Shown in pieces: positions 8,257-16,884 of a stretch of 64,000 bases of DNA. Source of the DNA: Curtobacterium sp. BH-2-1-1 (GTDB taxonomy: Bacteria > Actinomycetota > Actinomycetes > Actinomycetales > Microbacteriaceae); NCBI RefSeq assembly GCF_001806325.1, contig NZ_CP017580.1, positions 186,001 through 250,000 of the forward strand, read 5' to 3'. A model generated the notes under the pieces. It was not told the origin of the DNA, searched no databases, and saw only the letters and a list, made by a program, of their open reading frames with translations. Made by a program: the position numbers and the translations under genes. The number at the start of each line of letters is the position of its first letter. Within the stretch, counting starts at the first letter, position 1.

Positions 8257-9240
8257 ATGAGCGCGACGATGGTCGACCCGGCCACCGAGACGCGGACCCC
8301 ACGGTCCGACGGCGTCCCGGTGGCCCGCAAGGTCCCGTTCACCGCGAGGTTGCGACGGGACTACCCGCTGCTGATCATGGTCGCGCCGGCGGTGGTCCTG
8401 CTCCTGCTGTTCGTGTACGTCCCGATGCTCGGGAACGTGATCGCGTTCATGGACTACCAGCCGTACATCCCGATCGCTCAGAGCCCCTGGGTCGGGTTGT
8501 CGAACTTCCAGGTGCTCTTCGCGGACCCGGACTTCTGGCGCGCGACGCTCAACACGCTGGAGATCACGTTCATCCAGCTGGTGCTGTTCTTCCCGGTGCC
8601 GATCGCCCTCGCGCTGCTCATCCACTCGCTGGTGTGGCCGTGGCTGCGGGCGACCGTGCAGTCGGTCCTCTACCTGCCGCACTTCCTGTCCTGGGTCATC
8701 GTCGTCGGGTTCTTCCAGCAGTCGCTCGGCTCGGGCGGTGTCGTGAACCACGCGCTCCGGCAACTCGACGCCGGCACGATCAGCGTGATGAGCGACCCGT
8801 CGACGTTCAAGCTGCTGCTGACGAGCCAGGTGATCTGGAAGGACGCCGGCTGGGGGACGATCATCTTCCTCGCGGCCCTCGCGGCGATCGACGACAACCT
8901 GTACGAGGCCGCCGCGATCGACGGCTCGGGTGCGTGGAGCCGGTTCTGGCACGTGACGCTGCCCGGCATCCGGCCGATCATCGTGCTGCTGCTCATCCTG
9001 CGGCTCGGCGAGGCGCTGTCCGTCGGCTTCGAGCAGATCATCCTGCAACGGAACGCCGTGGGGGCCGATGCCGCCGAAGTGCTCGACACCTACGTCTACT
9101 ACCACGGCGTCGTCGACGGCAACTGGTCCACGGGCATCGCCGTCGGCCTGATCAAGGGCCTCGTCGGGTTCGTCCTCATCATGGCGGCGAACAAGGCCGC
9201 CCACATGCTCGGTGAGCAGGGAGTGTATTCGCGATCATGA
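8257..9240 (+). CDS. Carbohydrate ABC transporter permease (LplB-like)
   Basis: 327-aa inner-membrane permease with about six transmembrane helices (first around residues 38-58) and the cytoplasmic EAA loop LYEAAAIDGSGAWSRFWHVT that docks the ATPase. The motif FMDYQPYIP and overall order match the LplB/YteP type of polysaccharide-derived oligosaccharide importers. AAAGGAG precedes the ATG by 5 nt. It overlaps the second permease by 4 bp. No ATPase is encoded in this operon; a shared MsmX-type ATPase elsewhere is the usual arrangement. Confidence 0.9.
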   Translation: MSATMVDPATETRTPRSDGVPVARKVPFTARLRRDYPLLIMVAPAVVLLLLFVYVPMLGNVIAFMDYQPYIPIAQSPWVGLSNFQVLFADPDFWRATLNTLEITFIQLVLFFPVPIALALLIHSLVWPWLRATVQSVLYLPHFLSWVIVVGFFQQSLGSGGVVNHALRQLDAGTISVMSDPSTFKLLLTSQVIWKDAGWGTIIFLAALAAIDDNLYEAAAIDGSGAWSRFWHVTLPGIRPIIVLLLILRLGEALSVGFEQIILQRNAVGADAAEVLDTYVYYHGVVDGNWSTGIAVGLIKGLVGFVLIMAANKAAHMLGEQGVYSRS

Positions 9241-10130
9241 GCACCATCGTCCGTCCGGTCTGGGCCGGGAAGCCCAAGCCCGTCGTCCTCGCGCTGAAGG
9301 CCGTCGCGATCGTCCTGATCCTCGCGGTGGTGCTGTTCCCGTTCCTCATCGTCTTCTCGACGAGCGTGTCGAGCCAGGCCGACGTCACGGCCGCCGGCGG
9401 CTACGTCGTCTGGCCGCGGTCCTTCGACCTCTCCGCCTACGTGCAGATCCTGTCCGGCGGGGTCGTCACCCGCGCCGTGGTGGTCACGCTCCTGGTGACG
9501 ATCGTCGGCACGGCGATCAGCCTCGCGTCGACCGTCCTCGCCGCCTGGGCGCTCAGCCGGCAGGGATCGCTCTTCCAGCGGCCGCTGCTGACGTTCGTCC
9601 TCATCACGTTCCTGTTCGCGCCGGGGATGATCCCGCTCTACCTGATGGTCAAGCAGCTCGGGCTCCTCGACAACTACTGGGCGCTGATCCTGCCGAGCGC
9701 GTTCAGCGTGTTCAACATGGTCGTCGTCCGCGGCTTCATGATGAGCATCCCGCAGGAGCTCATCGACAGCGCGAAGATCGACGGCGCCGGCGAGTTCCGC
9801 GTCCTCTGGCAGATGGTGCTGCCGCTGTCGCGCGCGGTGATCGCCGTCGTCGGGCTGTTCTACGCGGTCGGGTACTGGAACGCGTTCTTCAACGCCCTGC
9901 TCTACCTGTCGGACTCGACGAAGTGGACGCTCCAGCTGGTGCTCCGGACGTACGTGCTGCAGGGATCGAGCCTGGTGTCCGGCGCCGGGTCGGACGCGAC
10001 CATGCAGCCGCCGGCGGAGTCGATCCAGATGGCGGTGGTGATGATCGCGATCATCCCGATCCTCGCCGCCTACCCGCTCGTCCAGCGCCACCTCACCAAG
10101 GGCGTCCTGACCGGCGCCGTCAAGGGCTGA
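9237..10130 (+). CDS. Carbohydrate ABC transporter permease (YtcP/LplC-like)
   Basis: 297 aa, six predicted membrane helices (first about 17-37). EAA loop LIDSAKIDGAGEFRVLWQMVLPLS lies near residues 181-204. It pairs with the upstream permease (4-bp overlap) and is followed 48 bp later by the binding lipoprotein, which has its own AAGGGAGAAGCC ribosome-binding site. The LplB/LplC/large-binding-protein arrangement is typical of importers for oligosaccharides released from complex polysaccharides, including unsaturated uronides. Confidence 0.9.
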   Translation: MSTIVRPVWAGKPKPVVLALKAVAIVLILAVVLFPFLIVFSTSVSSQADVTAAGGYVVWPRSFDLSAYVQILSGGVVTRAVVVTLLVTIVGTAISLASTVLAAWALSRQGSLFQRPLLTFVLITFLFAPGMIPLYLMVKQLGLLDNYWALILPSAFSVFNMVVVRGFMMSIPQELIDSAKIDGAGEFRVLWQMVLPLSRAVIAVVGLFYAVGYWNAFFNALLYLSDSTKWTLQLVLRTYVLQGSSLVSGAGSDATMQPPAESIQMAVVMIAIIPILAAYPLVQRHLTKGVLTGAVKG

Positions 10131-10178
10131 CGCGGCCCCGCCGAACCACCCTCCACCGAACGCTTCAAGGGAGAAGCC

Positions 10179-11834
10179 ATGACCGACACGACCACCGCCG
10201 GCCTCAGCCGACGGACCCTCCTCTCCGGCGCCGCCTTCGGCCTCGTCGCGTTCAGCGCGGCGGGCGGCCTCGCCGGCTGCTCCTCCGGCGGCACCGCCGC
10301 GACCATCTCCGACACGGTCGCCGCGCTGCCGACGTACGTGCCGATCACGAAGGGTCCGAAGCCGGACCTGCCCGGCAACGACGTCGTGCAGCCCGTGTAC
10401 TACTCGTACCCGCAGGACAGCGAACTCTTCACCTCGGTGACCGGGAAGGTCGCCGACGGGTCGAAGACGTCCGGGTTCGTCGTCACGTACACGGCGCCGC
10501 CGCCCGCCGACAACTCGTTCCTCGACTACATCGGTGGTCTGACGAACACCGAGTACGACCTGACGTTCGTCCCCGGCGACTCGTTCGACACGAAGTTCGC
10601 CACGATGACGGCGGGCAACGACATCCCGGACATCGTCGAGTTCCTGACCTTCGCGATGCCACCACGGTTCCCGCAGCTGCTCGACGCGAAGTTCTCGGAC
10701 CTGTCGGAGTACCTGTCCGGCGACGCCGTGAAGGACTACCCGAACCTCGCGAACATCCCCACCGCGTCGTGGCGGAGTGCCCGCATCAACGGGAAGATCT
10801 ACGGCGTCCCGGAGCACCGTCCGCCGTTCGGCTCGGTCATGGTCTGCCGCCCCGACCTCATCGAACAGCTCACCGGCGCAGCACCCGCGCCGAAGGACAA
10901 GGACGAGTTCACCGAGCTCTGCAGGGCGGTCACGGACACCAAGGCCGGCCGGTACGCGATCGCCGGTGGCGGTGGGTCGAGCGGCGTCGACTGGTCGTAC
11001 GACTTCATCGGCGCGACCTTCGGCGTCCCGAACCAGTGGAAGCAGTCCTCGGGCGGGACGCTCACGCACAAGAACGAGACCGGCGCCTGGCTCGAGATGC
11101 TCTCGTACATCAAGAAGCTCTGGAACCTCGGGATCTACCACCCGGACACCCCGAGCCTCGAGAGCGCCAAGGCGAAGACGTACATCAACAACGGCACCGT
11201 GCTCATGCACCTCGACGGCATCTCGGCGCTGCTCGACGTCACCATGCCGAAGGGGATCGTGACCGGCGGCATCGTGCCGTTCGGTGCCGACGGCGGGAAG
11301 GGCGCGAACTACCAGGGCACGTCGAGCTTCTCGTTCGCCGCACTGAAGAAGACCACCCCGGCGAGGATCCGCTCCCAGCTCCGGCTGCTCGACTACCTGT
11401 CGGCACCGTTCGGCTCGCGCGAGGCCTTCACGCTCACGCACGGCAAGAAGAACGTGCACCACACCGGCAGCGGACCGGATGCGGTGCTCACGAAGACCGG
11501 CGAGCAGATGATCAACGCCAGCTCGCTGTACCGGCTCGCGGCGGGTCCGCAGGTGCTCAACACCGCGGTCCGGATCGACGAGCAGCTCCGCCAGTCGCAC
11601 GCGTGGCAGGTCGCCACGCAGGACATGCTCGTGAAGAACCCGGTCGACGGCTTCTACTCCCCGTCGGCCACGTCCACGCAGTCGGCGAACCAGGCGTTCA
11701 ACAGCGTCTGCAACGACTACGTGCTCGGTCGGACGAACCTCGCCGCCGTCAAGGCCGGGGTGAAGACGTGGACCGCTGCCGCAGGCGACAAGATGCGCAA
11801 GGAGTACACCGAGGCGATGGAGAAGCAGGGCTGA
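10179..11834 (+). CDS. Tat-exported extracellular solute-binding lipoprotein (family 1, LplA-like)
   Basis: 551 aa, large for a sugar-binding protein, as is usual with LplB/LplC permeases. N-terminus has twin arginines (SRRTLLSGA, residues 10-18) followed by a lipobox LAGC with lipidation at Cys34, so it should fold in the cytoplasm, be exported by Tat and be anchored outside. Many aromatic residues in the mature part suit carbohydrate stacking. Last gene of the importer operon. The 3' end is 24 bp from the convergent amidase. Confidence 0.9.
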   Translation: MTDTTTAGLSRRTLLSGAAFGLVAFSAAGGLAGCSSGGTAATISDTVAALPTYVPITKGPKPDLPGNDVVQPVYYSYPQDSELFTSVTGKVADGSKTSGFVVTYTAPPPADNSFLDYIGGLTNTEYDLTFVPGDSFDTKFATMTAGNDIPDIVEFLTFAMPPRFPQLLDAKFSDLSEYLSGDAVKDYPNLANIPTASWRSARINGKIYGVPEHRPPFGSVMVCRPDLIEQLTGAAPAPKDKDEFTELCRAVTDTKAGRYAIAGGGGSSGVDWSYDFIGATFGVPNQWKQSSGGTLTHKNETGAWLEMLSYIKKLWNLGIYHPDTPSLESAKAKTYINNGTVLMHLDGISALLDVTMPKGIVTGGIVPFGADGGKGANYQGTSSFSFAALKKTTPARIRSQLRLLDYLSAPFGSREAFTLTHGKKNVHHTGSGPDAVLTKTGEQMINASSLYRLAAGPQVLNTAVRIDEQLRQSHAWQVATQDMLVKNPVDGFYSPSATSTQSANQAFNSVCNDYVLGRTNLAAVKAGVKTWTAAAGDKMRKEYTEAMEKQG

Positions 11835-11858
11835 GCCCCGCGCCCCGGCGGCGCCCGG

Positions 11859-13304
11859 TCAGGCGGTCCAGGCCGCCGGGTGCCGCCGCTGCCACCGGAG
11901 CCGCCGCTCGAGCTGCGCACCGATCGCGAGGAGCACCCGTTCGCCACCGGGACGCCCGATGAGCTGCACGCCCATCGGCAGTCCCGCGCCGTCCGGGTGC
12001 TCCTCGTCCGTCACACCGACGGGCAGCGTGATCGCCGGCAGCCCGGCCACGTTCGCCATCGACGTCCACGGCGAGTAGGCGCACTGGCGGCGGAAGTCCT
12101 CCTCCGGGTCGGACCCGTACCAGCCGAGCGGCCGCGGCGTGAGCGCGAGGGTCGGCGTGAGGACGGCGTCGAACCGGTCGAACGCGCCGATGAGCTCGGC
12201 CGAGAAGGTGTCGAGCGCCGTCATCGAGTCGAGCACCTGCGTGCCGGTCAGTGCGCGGCCGCGGTCGACGAGCCACGACACCAGCGGCGTCAACCCGGAC
12301 AGGTCGATCCCGGGGACCATCGGCAGCCGGGCGGCGCTCGACTCCCACGCCACCCGGAACGCGTCGGCGTACGGCGCCCGGGGCATCCGGACGTCCTCGA
12401 CGCCGTGCCCGACCTCGCCGAGCACCCGGACGGCGGTCTCGACGGCGGCGCGTGCCGCGGGGTCGACCACCACGTCGACGGTCTCGTCCCACGGGGAGCC
12501 CTCGAGCAGTCCGACGACGAAGCGCCCCTCGCCGCGGACGGCCGCGGCGGTGAACGGCCCCTCGCCGACGTCGGGCGTGACCAGCGCGTACGGGTGCGGT
12601 TCCGGGAGCCCGGTCGGCGCCACGAGCGCGTCGAGCAGCATGCCCGCGTCCGCGACGTTCCGCGTGATCGGCCCCGCGACCGACAGCCCGCCGACGCCCG
12701 AGCGCCCGGGCATCGACGGCACACGACCACGGCTCGGCTTCAGCCCCACCAACCCGGTCGCCGCCGCCGGGATCCGCACCGAGCCCCCACCGTCCGACCC
12801 CACCGCGGCCGGGAGGAGTCCGGCCGCAACCGCGACCGCCGCACCGCTCGACGATCCCCCGGGCGCGCGGCTCGTGTCGTACGGGTTCCGGGTCACGCCG
12901 AACCGGGTCTCCGACGACGACGACATCCCGAACTCGGGCGACGCCGTCTTGCCGAGGCTCACCGCGCCGGCGGCGTCGAGCGCCGCGACGAGCGGATGGT
13001 CGGCTGCCGCGGGGCGGTCGGGCAGACTCGTGGTTCCGTTCCGCGTGGCGACGCCGGCGCGGTCGTACAGGTCCTTGTCGGCGGACGGGAGGCCCCACAG
13101 CAGCCTCGACGTCGGCACCCGGTGGCCGAGGTGCTCGGCTCGGTCGCGTGCGGCGTCCGCCGTCACCGTCACGAAGGCGCCGAGACCGGGATCGAGCCGG
13201 GCGATCCTCGCCAGGTAGTGGTCGGTCACCTCGAGCGCGGTCGCCTCACCGCGTCGGATCCAGTCCCAGAGTTCCTGCGCGGCGAGGTGGTGGAGTTCGA
13301 ACAC
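11859..13304 (-). CDS. Amidase signature family enzyme
   Basis: 481 aa. Amidase-signature fold with the Ser-cisSer-Lys triad visible: Lys77 in PSADKDLYDRAG, the cis-Ser in PGGSSSGAAVAV (about 151-153) and nucleophile Ser175 in GSDGGGSVRIPAAA. It hydrolyses a C-N amide bond; substrate not inferable, and the gatC partner of a tRNA amidotransferase is absent, so a catabolic or detoxifying amidase is more likely. The GTG start at 13304 lies 6 nt after a minus-strand TAGGCT box, implying leaderless transcription. Confidence 0.9.
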   Translation of the reverse strand: MFELHHLAAQELWDWIRRGEATALEVTDHYLARIARLDPGLGAFVTVTADAARDRAEHLGHRVPTSRLLWGLPSADKDLYDRAGVATRNGTTSLPDRPAAADHPLVAALDAAGAVSLGKTASPEFGMSSSSETRFGVTRNPYDTSRAPGGSSSGAAVAVAAGLLPAAVGSDGGGSVRIPAAATGLVGLKPSRGRVPSMPGRSGVGGLSVAGPITRNVADAGMLLDALVAPTGLPEPHPYALVTPDVGEGPFTAAAVRGEGRFVVGLLEGSPWDETVDVVVDPAARAAVETAVRVLGEVGHGVEDVRMPRAPYADAFRVAWESSAARLPMVPGIDLSGLTPLVSWLVDRGRALTGTQVLDSMTALDTFSAELIGAFDRFDAVLTPTLALTPRPLGWYGSDPEEDFRRQCAYSPWTSMANVAGLPAITLPVGVTDEEHPDGAGLPMGVQLIGRPGGERVLLAIGAQLERRLRWQRRHPAAWTA

Positions 13305-13310
13305 CGCCTC

Positions 13311-13316
13311 AGCCTA
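13311..13316 (-). promoter_or_regulatory. -10 box of a leaderless promoter (amidase)
   Basis: Minus-strand TAGGCT, 6 nt before the GTG at 13304. Confidence 0.55.
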
Positions 13317-13494
13317 GGTGCGACCCAAATCCTGAACATCCACTCAGTGACGCGTCCCCCGTTCGGGGGGCGGATCCGCGGCTGTCCCAGAGCATTGCTC
13401 ATCCGATTTCCCTGCGGACTCCTCGGCGCGCGGGCAGTGAGCACGGGGTACGGTTCCGCGTCGCTCACGACCCGCAGGAGGACGCGAGCAGACG

Positions 13495-14370
13495 GTGATC
13501 AGGGACACCCGGAAGAAGGACATGGACAACAGGGAAACGAACCACACGACCAGGACCCGCACCAGGAGGCGAGTCGCCGCAGGGATGGCACTCGTCGCGG
13601 CCGGCGCCGTCGTCATCGGACTCGCGCAGCAACCGAGCGCGTCCGAAGCGGCGACCACCTCGCTGACCAAGATGCCCACGGGCACGGTGGTGTCGAACGG
13701 TCGGACGTGGAAGCAGACGTACGCCGAGGACTTCTCCACCGCTGCACCGCGCGGCAGCGTCCTCAGCAAGTACCCGGGCCTCGGGGCCTACGACGGCTAC
13801 CGCGACACGAGTGGTCGCGGGCTCTACGCACCGGACAAGGTGCTGAGCGTCAAGGACGGCAAGCTCGACTTCTGGGTGCACTCGGAGAACGGGCAGCCAC
13901 TCGTCGCCACGGTGCTGCCGGACAACTACCGCGCACACACCACGGGTCGGGTGTCCATCCGCTACAAGACGACGGACACCCCGGGCTACAAGTTCGTCGG
14001 GATGCTGTGGCCGACGGACGACGACTGGAACAAGGGCGAGATCGACTGGCCCGAGGGTGACCTCGGCAGCACGGCTCGACCCGCGTCGGCGATCCCGGGA
14101 TCGATGCGGAACGGGATGATGTCGTTCGACGGCAGCGTGCAGAAGCCGACCAGGTCGGCCCAGAGCAGCGGCTACCACGTGGCGACCACCGAGTGGGACC
14201 ACGGCGTGGTCCGGTTCTACTGGAACAACTCGCTCGTGTCGGTCACCCGCAAGGCGGTCCCGACGGACCCGATGCGGGTCACGCTGCAGGCGGAGACCGC
14301 CATCGGCGGCTCCGTGCCGGCGTCCGCGAGCGGACACGTCGACATCGACTGGGTCTCGATCTGGGACTGA
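13495..14370 (+). CDS. Secreted glycoside hydrolase family 16 protein
   Basis: 291 aa from GTG 13495 (AGGAGGA 12 nt upstream); ATG 13522 with GGAAG 6 nt upstream is an equally good start. Signal sequence: an Arg-rich n-region (TRTRTRRR), a hydrophobic core (VAAGMALVAAGAVVIGLA) and a probable cut near SASEA. The catalytic domain carries EIDWPEGD, matching the GH16 ExDxxE signature (Glu182 nucleophile, Asp184, Glu187 acid/base by the GTG numbering). GH16 enzymes cut beta-1,3 or beta-1,4 glucans and galactans; this one is a compact form without a binding module. Followed 9 bp later by a perfect 42-bp palindrome. Confidence 0.85.
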   Translation: MIRDTRKKDMDNRETNHTTRTRTRRRVAAGMALVAAGAVVIGLAQQPSASEAATTSLTKMPTGTVVSNGRTWKQTYAEDFSTAAPRGSVLSKYPGLGAYDGYRDTSGRGLYAPDKVLSVKDGKLDFWVHSENGQPLVATVLPDNYRAHTTGRVSIRYKTTDTPGYKFVGMLWPTDDDWNKGEIDWPEGDLGSTARPASAIPGSMRNGMMSFDGSVQKPTRSAQSSGYHVATTEWDHGVVRFYWNNSLVSVTRKAVPTDPMRVTLQAETAIGGSVPASASGHVDIDWVSIWD

Positions 14371-14379
14371 CCGAGTGAA

Positions 14380-14421
14380 GGACTGGAGGCGCGGTGCCAG
14401 CTGGCACCGCGCCTCCAGTCC
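14380..14421. repeat. GGAGGCGCGG palindrome, copy 1 (perfect, 42 bp)
   Basis: Perfect palindrome without loop; each arm is 21 bp and contains ACTGGAGGCGCGGTGCCAG. It begins 9 bp after the GH16 stop codon. Member of the dispersed 3'-end family; probable terminator. Confidence 0.8.
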
Positions 14422-14509
14422 GTGGTCCTCGCGTCCACGTCCTTGCATCCTTCGGAGGAACCCCGCGGAGTGCGTCCCTTCGCCGGTCGTCCGTCGGACG
14501 CGCCGTTCG

Positions 14510-14515
14510 TAGCGT
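14510..14515 (+). promoter_or_regulatory. -10 box of a leaderless promoter (CPBP protease)
   Basis: TAGCGT, 7 nt before ATG 14523. Confidence 0.5.
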
Positions 14516-14522
14516 CGATGCC

Positions 14523-15491
14523 ATGACGATCACCACCGAAGACCGGCACACCGCCGGCACCGGCACCGCCCGTCGGACCGGGGTCCGCGGGGTCATCACG
14601 CGGCACCCGCTCGCCTCCTTCGCCACCCTCGCCCTCGGCCTCAGCTGGCTGGCGTGGATCCCCTACATCCTGTCGCCGCACGGCCTCGGCGTCTGGGACC
14701 TCCACTTCCCCGAGTTCCTCGGCACGGCGCAGTTCACCGGCGTCCTGCCGGGAGCGTTGCTCGGCCCCCTCGGCGGTGCCTTCCTCGTGACGGCGATCGC
14801 CGACGGCCGCCCCGGACTCCGCCGCTGGGTCGGTCGGCTCTGGCGCTGGCGGGTCGCCTGGTACTGGTACGCCCTCGCCCTCGTCGGCGTGCCCGCGATC
14901 ATCGTCGCCACCGGGCTGCCCTTCGCCGGCGGCCAGGTGCAGGCGCCGAGTCCGCTCGCGCTGCTCGCCCTCGTTCCCGGCCTCGTGGTGCAGCTCTTCT
15001 CCACCGGGCTGTCCGAGGAGCCCGGCTGGCGCGACTTCGCCCTGCCGCGACTGCAGGAGCGGTTCGGCCCGCTGGGCGCAGCCGCCGTCCTCGGCCCGCT
15101 GTGGGCGCTCTGGCACATGCCGCTCTACCTCAGCGACTGGGGCGGGTGGCCGGACGCGCACTGGACGGAGCCGGTCGTGTTCGCCCTGTTCACCATCACC
15201 TTCAACGTCGTGATGACGTGGGTGTTCAACCGCACCGGCGAGAGCCTGCCGGTCGCCCTCCTCCTGCACGTCGGCGTCAACAACACCATCTCGACCCTGT
15301 GGGCCGACATGTACCCGGGGATGACCGCCGGCACGATGATGCACGGCCTCGCGATCGTGTCCACTGTCGCGGCCCTCGTCCTGCTCGTGGTGACACGGGG
15401 GCGGCTCGGCTACACCGGCGGCGGACGCGGCGGCAGCGGCCGCACCGTCGGCACGCCCCGGCTCGTAGGATCGAACGATGGCACCCGCTGA
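14523..15491 (+). CDS. CPBP family intramembrane metalloprotease
   Basis: 322-aa integral membrane protein with about seven or eight hydrophobic segments. The family signature is complete: EEPGWRDFALP (EExxxR), a histidine in LWALWHMPLYL, and a final NRTGESLPVALLLHVGVNN segment with the second metal-ligand His. CPBP proteins are CAAX-type or bacteriocin-self-immunity proteases; substrate here unknown. ATG 14523 is 7 nt after TAGCGT, so translation is probably leaderless. The 3' end overlaps the sensor-kinase start by 14 bp. Confidence 0.85.
   Translation: MTITTEDRHTAGTGTARRTGVRGVITRHPLASFATLALGLSWLAWIPYILSPHGLGVWDLHFPEFLGTAQFTGVLPGALLGPLGGAFLVTAIADGRPGLRRWVGRLWRWRVAWYWYALALVGVPAIIVATGLPFAGGQVQAPSPLALLALVPGLVVQLFSTGLSEEPGWRDFALPRLQERFGPLGAAAVLGPLWALWHMPLYLSDWGGWPDAHWTEPVVFALFTITFNVVMTWVFNRTGESLPVALLLHVGVNNTISTLWADMYPGMTAGTMMHGLAIVSTVAALVLLVVTRGRLGYTGGGRGGSGRTVGTPRLVGSNDGTR
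15466..15471 (+). promoter_or_regulatory. -10 box of a leaderless promoter (sensor kinase)
   Basis: TAGGAT inside the end of the CPBP gene, 6 nt before ATG 15478; it would let the two-component pair be transcribed separately. Confidence 0.5.
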
Positions 15492-16884
15492 CGCGCCCGA
15501 CCGACGCGACGCACGCGGCGTGCCCACCCGACGACGCCGCTGGACCGACCTGCTCGTCGCCGCCGGTACCGCCGTGGTCACGCTCGGACTCCTGCTCGGC
15601 CTGCCGCCACTCGATGCCATGGACCCGGACACCACGGACACGATGGGCGCCGGTCCCGGGTTCCCCGATGTCGGCGGGACCGCGTGGACCCTCCTCGCGA
15701 TCACCCTGGTCGCCCAGTCGGCCCTGCTGCTCGGCGCTCGCCGGGCTCCCCGGGCCGTGCTCCTCGCCGTCGGTGCGCTGCCGATCCTCCTGGCCCTCGT
15801 GTCGACGAGCGCCGCGTTCGGCCTCACCGCGCTGCCCGTCGTCGTGGCCGTCGTGCTCGCCACGCTCCGGGTCCCGCTCCCCCGCCTCTGGCCGGCCGTC
15901 GCGGGATCGGCGGTGCTCGTGGCGGTCGGCACGGGGATCACGTGGGCCCACGGCTCCGGCGCGATGCGGAGCGGCGTCGTGTCCGGGCTCGGCGCGTCGG
16001 CCGGGCAGGGCGTGCTGCAGGCCGTCGGCGCGGTCGGACTCCCCCTCGTGGTGACGCTCATCGTCCGGTCCCGCCGCGAGCTCCGGGCCGCACGCCGGGC
16101 CGAGTCGGACGCCCGCACCGCAGCAGCCGACGCCCGCACCGCGGCAGCCGACGCCCGGACCGCCGAGGCAGCCGCCCTCGCCCGGGAGCAGGACGCCCGC
16201 GTCGAGGCGGCCGTCTCCCGCGAACGCGCCGCGATGGCCCGCGAGCTGCACGACATCGCCGCCCACCACCTGTCCGGGATCGCCCTGATGTCGGCCGTCG
16301 TCGACCGGCAGATCGACACCGACCCGGACGGCGCGCACGAGGGTGTCCGGCAGGTGCGCGAGCAGAGCACGGCCGTCCTCGAGGACCTCCGCCGCCTCGT
16401 CGGACTCCTCCGCGACGACACCCCCGCCGAGACCGTGGTCGAGACCGTCGCCGGCATCGTCGACCTCGTCGAGGCCGCCCGCACGCGCAGCGCGGTCGAG
16501 CTCACCGTGCAGCCGGGCGACCACCCGCTGGCGGACGGCATCGGTCCGCTCACCCAGCTCGTCGCCTACCGCACCGTGCAGGAGGCCCTCGCCAACGTCG
16601 CGCTCCACGCCGCCGGCGCACCATGCCGGGTGACCGTCGACGACCGCGACCCCGACCACCTGACGGTCCGCGTCGAGAACGGGGTGCCCACCGCACCGTC
16701 CGTCGGCAGCTCGCCGTCGGGTGGGAACGGACTGCGCGGCATGCGCGAGCGGGCAGAACTGGTCGGGGCGCGCCTCCAGGTCGGACCCACCGGTGACGGC
16801 GGCTGGACGGTCGAGCTGGTGACGGCTCGGGAGGCGCGACCCGACGCCGACACGTCGGCCCACGCGCCGGAGGTGGCCGGGTGA
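15478..16884 (+). CDS. NarL-system sensor histidine kinase (HisKA_3 type)
   Basis: 468-aa membrane kinase. The N-terminal about 200 residues form several transmembrane helices without an obvious large extracellular domain. A charged coiled coil (about 197-250) contains three consecutive DARTAAA-type heptads (residues 211-231). The H-box is MARELHDIAAHHLSGIAL with phospho-accepting His258. The HATPase domain shows the N-box region QEALANVALHAAG and GNGLRGMRERAELVG. Overlaps the response regulator by 4 bp, so the pair is translationally coupled. Signal unknown; the CPBP neighbour suggests an envelope cue. Confidence 0.9.
   Translation: MAPADAPDRRDARGVPTRRRRWTDLLVAAGTAVVTLGLLLGLPPLDAMDPDTTDTMGAGPGFPDVGGTAWTLLAITLVAQSALLLGARRAPRAVLLAVGALPILLALVSTSAAFGLTALPVVVAVVLATLRVPLPRLWPAVAGSAVLVAVGTGITWAHGSGAMRSGVVSGLGASAGQGVLQAVGAVGLPLVVTLIVRSRRELRAARRAESDARTAAADARTAAADARTAEAAALAREQDARVEAAVSRERAAMARELHDIAAHHLSGIALMSAVVDRQIDTDPDGAHEGVRQVREQSTAVLEDLRRLVGLLRDDTPAETVVETVAGIVDLVEAARTRSAVELTVQPGDHPLADGIGPLTQLVAYRTVQEALANVALHAAGAPCRVTVDDRDPDHLTVRVENGVPTAPSVGSSPSGGNGLRGMRERAELVGARLQVGPTGDGGWTVELVTAREARPDADTSAHAPEVAG
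16108..16170 (+). repeat. Three in-frame 21-bp repeats coding coiled-coil heptads
   Basis: Units at 16108-16128, 16129-16149 and 16150-16170 encode DARTAAA, DARTAAA and DARTAEA. Units 1 and 2 differ at one base. They lie in the coiled coil just before the kinase H-box. Confidence 0.85.

Noticed and set aside
9099..11600. 833-codon minus-strand frame
   Set aside because: Shadow of the sugar permease and binding-protein genes; composition is dominated by Arg, Asp, Glu and His.
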